The notes under the pieces were generated by a model. That model was not told where the DNA came from, ran no database searches, and was given only the letters and a program-made list of their open reading frames with translations. Below, in pieces: positions 60,177 to 64,000 of a DNA stretch of 64,000 bases. The position numbers and the translations under genes were made by a program. Source of the stretch: Aliarcobacter sp. (GTDB lineage Bacteria; Campylobacterota; Campylobacteria; Campylobacterales; Arcobacteraceae); NCBI GenBank assembly GCA_028688995.1, contig JAQTXB010000009.1, positions 56,441 through 120,440 on the forward strand. Reading direction: 5' to 3'. How positions within the stretch are numbered: position 1 is the first letter of the stretch; each line of letters begins with the position of its first letter.

Positions 60177-61087
60177 ATAAAAAACTTCAATATAAGTATT
60201 ATAAACAGTGCAGATACAAGTGTTTGTACTGTAATAATACTTGACATTAATCCAATATCACCACCAAGTTGTCGTGCAAGTATGAAAGAACTAGGTGCTG
60301 TTGGAAGTACTGCAAATAAAACTAAAATAGAAATCATCATTTCATCTAAACCAAAATATTTTCCAAAAATATAAATAAAAACAGGCATAACTAAATGTTT
60401 TGCAACACTTGAAATAATTAATTCACTTTTTGAAGATTTTATCTCTTTAATTACAAGACCAAATCCAACAGATAAAAGTCCCATTGGAAGTGCAGCTTTA
60501 CTTAAAATTTCTAAAGTATTATTTATTACAAGTGGAAAATGAATTCCTAAAAAATTAATACTTCCTCCAATAACACAAGCAATTATCAAAGGATTTGTTA
60601 TTATTGATTTTAATAAATATAAAAAATTTAATTTTTCATTACTTATATATAAAGCAAAAATAGTAATACATAAAATATTTATAAAAGGAATTGCAAAAGT
60701 CAAAATTATAGCAGATAAAACCAAACCATCATTTCCAAAAATAGCTCCACTTAAAGCTAAAAATACATAAGTGTTAAATCTAATTCCTCCTTGAATAACA
60801 GAAGTGAAAGCAGGAGCGTTTGTAGGTCTTATTTTATTCACAATAATAAGAATAATCATTGTAAAAAATATTGCTAAAAGTGCAGATAAAATAAAACCTA
60901 AACTGTTTGAAGAACTTAAAGAAGCATTTGAGAGTTTATAGATTAATAAAGAAGGCATCAAAACATAATAAGTTAGTTTATCAGCTTGCGGCCAAAATTC
61001 ATGAGATGGAAATTTTATTCTTTTGAAGAAATATCCAATTAAAATAAGTCCAAAAACTGGAATTAAAGCTGAAAATATATGTTCCAT
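60173..61087 (-). CDS. AEC-family (auxin efflux carrier-like) transporter
   Basis: A 304-residue inner-membrane permease with about ten helices in two five-helix halves. ALIPVFGLILIGYFFKRIKF opens the first half. The broken-helix motif lies around SALSGAIFGNDG. The second half has KAALPMGLLSVGFGLVIKEIK and ILVLFAVLPTAPSSFILARQLGGD, the usual AEC end with P-T-A near the substrate crossover. Substrates in bacteria include malate, malonate and related organic acids. It is the last gene of the galU-pgi-yhcH run, after a 7-nt gap. Confidence 0.85.
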   Translation of the reverse strand: MEHIFSALIPVFGLILIGYFFKRIKFPSHEFWPQADKLTYYVLMPSLLIYKLSNASLSSSNSLGFILSALLAIFFTMIILIIVNKIRPTNAPAFTSVIQGGIRFNTYVFLALSGAIFGNDGLVLSAIILTFAIPFINILCITIFALYISNEKLNFLYLLKSIITNPLIIACVIGGSINFLGIHFPLVINNTLEILSKAALPMGLLSVGFGLVIKEIKSSKSELIISSVAKHLVMPVFIYIFGKYFGLDEMMISILVLFAVLPTAPSSFILARQLGGDIGLMSSIITVQTLVSALFIILILKFFI

Positions 61088-61094
61088 AATATTC

Positions 61095-61589
61095 TTAGCT
61101 ATTTACCAATATTTTGAAAACAGCTTTTATGATTTTTTTATTTTCATCTATTTTTATGCAAGGCATATGAGCATCATTTGGATAAAAAATTGCAAGTTCA
61201 TTTTCTCTTATTTTTAAAATTGAACTATTATTAGTTTGTGCATATTTTGCATAATCTAAATCAGGATTATAATCAGTTGTAACTGCAAGATTATTTACAT
61301 TTTCAACTTCCATAATTTCATCACCTTCAAACATATATTGAATGTCAATATATGTTTTATGTGATTCAAAAAGACAATCTTTTTTATCTTTAGTTATATA
61401 AGATTGCCCTAAAACAAAGCAGTTTTCATCTAACACTATTTTATTACACTCTCCAACTTTTATATTCAAAAGAGTTTTATATTCATTTGAATTTTTGTCT
61501 TGTAATTTTTCAATATAAGTAAAAGCTTTTTCAAACTTAGAACTACAAACTTGTGATTTTAGAGTTTGTAATGTACCAAATAGTGCCAT
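61095..61589 (-). CDS. YhcH/YjgK/YiaL-family protein
   Basis: A 164-residue single-domain cupin-like protein. FESHKTYIDIQYMFEGDEIMEV (about 75-96) and LAIFYPNDAHMPCIKID (133-149) hold the conserved His, Asp and Glu of the putative metal site, and KKIIKAVFKILVN closes the barrel. Relatives are implicated in sugar or sialic acid metabolism, with anomerase activity suggested. It follows pgi by 8 nt, which fits a sugar-related job. Confidence 0.85.
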   Translation of the reverse strand: MALFGTLQTLKSQVCSSKFEKAFTYIEKLQDKNSNEYKTLLNIKVGECNKIVLDENCFVLGQSYITKDKKDCLFESHKTYIDIQYMFEGDEIMEVENVNNLAVTTDYNPDLDYAKYAQTNNSSILKIRENELAIFYPNDAHMPCIKIDENKKIIKAVFKILVNS

Positions 61590-61597
61590 TTTAATTC

Positions 61598-62827
61598 CTA
61601 TTTATTTTTTAACATCTCTTTTAAGATGATTTTACCACCTTCAACACCTGGTTGGTCATAAGTATTTATTCTTAAGAATTTACCAACAATTGAAGTTAAT
61701 AATTCATAATAGAATAATAGTTTTCCAATTTCATATTCGCTAATCTCTTCAATTTCAATTAAATCTATTGGAATATCTTTTTTATACTCTTTAACTGATG
61801 CAATTGTTGCATCTGCTTGAAGATTGATTAATTCTTTAAAATCAAGATTATTAATATAATCTAAATCTTCTAAACCTTCTAATGTAGTTGGAGCTATTTT
61901 TGTATTATCTTTAAAATCTTTTATTTTTATAAATGTTACAGTTTTATCTCTTTTCCCTTCAACAATAAGTTGTAAGAAAGAGTGTTGGTCAACTGGTCCT
62001 AAAAGTCCAATTGGAGTTAAACCTTGATTTGTATGGTTTACATCAATTTTTCCAAGGCTTTCTCCCCAAAGTTGAATATACCATTTATTAAATCCTTCAA
62101 GTAATTGAGAATATGAAAAAATTGCATTTACATTATAAACATCTTTAAACTCATAAAATGTTCTTGCTTTTTTAATTAAATGGTCATATAAATCATTCTG
62201 TTCAAAAAATGATGTTGATATTTTTTTTGCACCTTTTAATAGTTCATCAATATTAAATCCAGCAAGGTGTAGAGGAACTAATCCAACATTAGATAATACA
62301 GAAAATCTTCCACCAACATTTTTAGGAATATCAAAAGAGTTTATATCATTTGCTTTTGCAAAAGTATTTAATTTACTATCATCTTCTGTAATTATTAATA
62401 AGTTTGATTTATCAATTTTCGTAATTGACATTAAATATTTAAAAATAGAAATAGTTTCTATTGTAGTTCCAGATTTTGAAATTACGATAAATAATGTATC
62501 TTCTAAATTAATTTGGCTCAATGTTCCATTTAAATTAACTGGATCAGTACTTTCAAAAAAGAAAAGCTCTTTTTTTAGAGTTTTATTATGTTGTTTGTTA
62601 TACTTCATGAAATTATAAATTGCATAAGTTCCTAAAGTACTTCCTCCAATTCCAATGATAGCAATTTGTTTTTGTGTAAAATTAAAACTATCTAATTTAG
62701 CTTTTAAAAAAGTTGTATCTTCATAAGGAAGAGAGTAATAACCTATATTCTCTCTTTCTTTTTTTATTTCTGCAAAGATTTCATCATCACTTAGTGACAC
62801 TTGAGGATAATACAGATTATTTTTCAC
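61598..62827 (-). CDS. pgi: Glucose-6-phosphate isomerase
   Basis: A 409-residue enzyme interconverting glucose 6-phosphate and fructose 6-phosphate. It is shorter than the E. coli type (about 550), as in many Campylobacterota. Motifs: IGIGGSTLGTYAIYNF, FFESTDPVNLNGTLSQI, LFIVISKSGTTIETISIF, GGRFSVLSNVGLVPLHLAG, LWGESLGKIDVNHTNQGLTPIGLLGPVDQHSFLQL and the C-terminal YDQPGVEGGKIILKEML. It starts at GTG 62827 immediately after the galU stop, with GGAG inside the end of galU. Confidence 0.95.
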   Translation of the reverse strand: MKNNLYYPQVSLSDDEIFAEIKKERENIGYYSLPYEDTTFLKAKLDSFNFTQKQIAIIGIGGSTLGTYAIYNFMKYNKQHNKTLKKELFFFESTDPVNLNGTLSQINLEDTLFIVISKSGTTIETISIFKYLMSITKIDKSNLLIITEDDSKLNTFAKANDINSFDIPKNVGGRFSVLSNVGLVPLHLAGFNIDELLKGAKKISTSFFEQNDLYDHLIKKARTFYEFKDVYNVNAIFSYSQLLEGFNKWYIQLWGESLGKIDVNHTNQGLTPIGLLGPVDQHSFLQLIVEGKRDKTVTFIKIKDFKDNTKIAPTTLEGLEDLDYINNLDFKELINLQADATIASVKEYKKDIPIDLIEIEEISEYEIGKLLFYYELLTSIVGKFLRINTYDQPGVEGGKIILKEMLKNK

Positions 62828-63703
62828 TTATTTAGCTCCAACTTCTTTTTTTTCTTTTTTTTCTTTATCTATAGATTTTGAGTAAAAATAGTTTGTTGCT
62901 TTTACAAATCCATCAATACTTCCACAGTCAAATCTTTGTCCATCAAATTTGAAAGCTAAAACCATACCTTTTTTTGCTTGTGTTAAAAGTGCATCAGTAA
63001 TTTGGATTTCTCCACCTTTACCTGGTTTTGTCTCTCTAATAATGTCAAAAATATCAGGAGTTAAAATATATCTTCCTATAATTGCTAAATTTGAAGGAGC
63101 AACTTCAGGTTCAGGTTTTTCAACCATATCTTTTACCATAAATATTCCTGGTTCAATTTCATTTCCAGCAATAACTCCATATTTGTTTGTATCTTCTTTT
63201 GGAATCTCTTCAATAGCAACAATTGAACAACCATACTTTTTGTATAAATCAACCATTTGTGCTAATACACCTTTACCTGGAGCATCACATAAGTCATCCG
63301 CAAGTAAAACTGCAAATGGTTGGTCACCAATTAGTGTTTCACCACATAAAATTGCATGACCTAAACCTTTCATTTCAATTTGTCTAGTATAAGAGAAAGT
63401 ACATTTAGTAATAACTGATCTAATTTCTGTTAAATAATGCTCTTTACTTGTACCTTTAATTTGATTCTCCAGTTCATAAGAAATATCAAAATGATCTTCA
63501 ATTGCTCTTTTACCTCTACCTGTTACTATTGCCATTGTATCCATACCTGCAGCAAGTGCTTCTTCTACTCCATATTGAATAAGTGGTTTAGTTAAAACAG
63601 GTAACATCTCTTTAGGTGTTGCTTTAGTAGCAGGTAAAAATCTTGTACCATATCCAGCAGCAGGGAATAAGCACTTTTTAATAGGTGTATTTTTATTTGT
63701 CAT
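62828..63703 (-). CDS. galU: UTP-glucose-1-phosphate uridylyltransferase
   Basis: A 291-residue enzyme that makes UDP-glucose for surface polysaccharides. The nucleotidyltransferase signature KCLFPAAGYGTRFLPATKATPKEMLPVLTKPLIQYGVEEALAAGM is at 9-53, then GLGHAILCGETLIGDQPFAVLLADDL, YGVIAGNEIEPGIF, MVEKPEPE and GEIQITDALL. The C-terminal tail is Lys/Glu rich (EKKEKKEVGAK). AAGGAAAA precedes the ATG. It is the first gene of the operon, read leftward into pgi. Confidence 0.96.
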   Translation of the reverse strand: MTNKNTPIKKCLFPAAGYGTRFLPATKATPKEMLPVLTKPLIQYGVEEALAAGMDTMAIVTGRGKRAIEDHFDISYELENQIKGTSKEHYLTEIRSVITKCTFSYTRQIEMKGLGHAILCGETLIGDQPFAVLLADDLCDAPGKGVLAQMVDLYKKYGCSIVAIEEIPKEDTNKYGVIAGNEIEPGIFMVKDMVEKPEPEVAPSNLAIIGRYILTPDIFDIIRETKPGKGGEIQITDALLTQAKKGMVLAFKFDGQRFDCGSIDGFVKATNYFYSKSIDKEKKEKKEVGAK

Positions 63704-64000
63704 TTTTATTTTCCTTTTAATTGTTTTATCAAAACATTTTTGTGTATTTTAGCATTTTCTTTAGTATTTGCTTCAAATATTATTTTACATCATGTTTTAA
63801 TAAATTTTAGTTTGTAATTATATGGCATTTTTCATAAAAATTGTGGAAAAAAAGTAAAAAGTAGGCAATAATAAAAGAAAAGCAACAATAAAACACAAAA
63901 CCCCCAATAGAAAGCTAGTAAAATGGAGGAAATGGGATGAATCCAAAAATTTAAGCCAAATTTCAGCTGTAGACTCTTGACAAAGTAAAAAAAACCTATT
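63704..64000. other. Right-edge intergenic region with a consensus -35 box
   Basis: No convincing gene. The galU promoter must lie in the first half. The second half holds a purine-rich tract with GGAGG near 63926 that leads only to a five-codon frame (MNPKI). At 63977-63982 there is TTGACA, a perfect -35 that is rare in this window; the matching -10 would fall just past the window end. A strongly expressed gene or RNA operon may start beyond 64000. Confidence 0.4.

Noticed and set aside
63926..63956. GGAGG followed by ATG at the right edge
   Set aside because: The frame closes after five codons (MNPKI) and no longer frame is available, so it is not a supported gene.
1..64000. CRISPR arrays, insertion sequences, prophage or integrase genes
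   Set aside because: I saw no regularly spaced repeats, transposase or integrase motifs, or terminal inverted repeats with target duplications.

Overview
The window is chromosomal DNA of a very AT-rich member of the Campylobacterota, most likely Aliarcobacter or Arcobacter in the wide sense. The evidence is the base composition, a ciaB invasion-antigen gene whose standard A. butzleri PCR primer sites (as I recall them) match with only one or two mismatches, the many c-di-GMP, chemotaxis and histidine-kinase genes, promoters that show a -10 box (TAAAAT, TAGAAT, TATAAT) but no clear -35, and many TTG and GTG starts. I see no phage, insertion sequence, integron or CRISPR array. The DNA looks like compact core-type chromosome with small accessory cassettes.

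Layout. 1-8.4 kb: large NAD-dependent glutamate dehydrogenase, a small membrane protein, an outer-membrane protein, a SagB-type double nitroreductase, a GGDEF-EAL protein with a c-type haem motif (CKACH) in its periplasmic sensor, and a truncated haemoglobin. 8.5-14.4 kb: a lipid-transport operon with LetA split into two genes, a seven-MCE LetB-like protein, an unknown membrane protein and a PPP-family phosphatase. 14.4-18.8 kb: ciaB with a small CWC protein, divergent from htpG across a CIRCE (HrcA) operator. 18.8-22.7 kb: poorly known genes, including one that seems to start at ATA. 22.7-25 kb: pxpABC (5-oxoprolinase), overlapping tail to tail with a degenerate GGDEF/EAL pair. 27-32.5 kb: DedA protein, a DbpA-like RNA helicase that seems to start at ATT and has its Shine-Dalgarno in an inverted repeat, a NIT-GAF-PAS-GGDEF cyclase and a parvulin. 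32.5-41.8 kb: methyl-accepting chemotaxis protein with a CheR-docking-like tail, pdxH, an HD hydrolase, a 39-aa Cys-rich membrane protein, PIN-PhoH, PAS-GGDEF-EAL and an FMN reductase. 42.0-42.4 kb: tRNA genes Gln, Tyr, Phe and Leu on the minus strand. 42.5-51.3 kb: two sensor-kinase/receiver proteins, then an RND efflux operon divergent from a marR gene across a 30-bp perfect palindrome. 51.3-56.2 kb: unknown membrane protein, methyltransferase, exonuclease III, small secreted protein, TauE/SafE permease and a PAS histidine kinase. 56.4-60.2 kb: eutB-eutC-ethanolamine permease behind a leader with a terminator-like hairpin and a 10-codon ORF. 60.2-63.7 kb: galU-pgi-yhcH-like-AEC transporter. 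The right edge ends in a consensus TTGACA box.

How the genes fit together. Nitrogen and carbon come from amino compounds: glutamate by the dehydrogenase, 5-oxoproline by PxpABC, ethanolamine by EutBC. Much of the window is sensing: five GGDEF/EAL proteins, one chemoreceptor and three histidine kinases. Envelope defence and homeostasis are served by LetAB and RND efflux. A recurrent structural habit is that facing genes end inside one perfect or near-perfect palindrome that carries both stop codons and probably terminates both transcripts. I saw no new defence or mobile system. The most unusual signals are the non-canonical start codons with good Shine-Dalgarnos, the helicase leader, the eut leader, the split LetA operon and the alternative hairpins after htpG.
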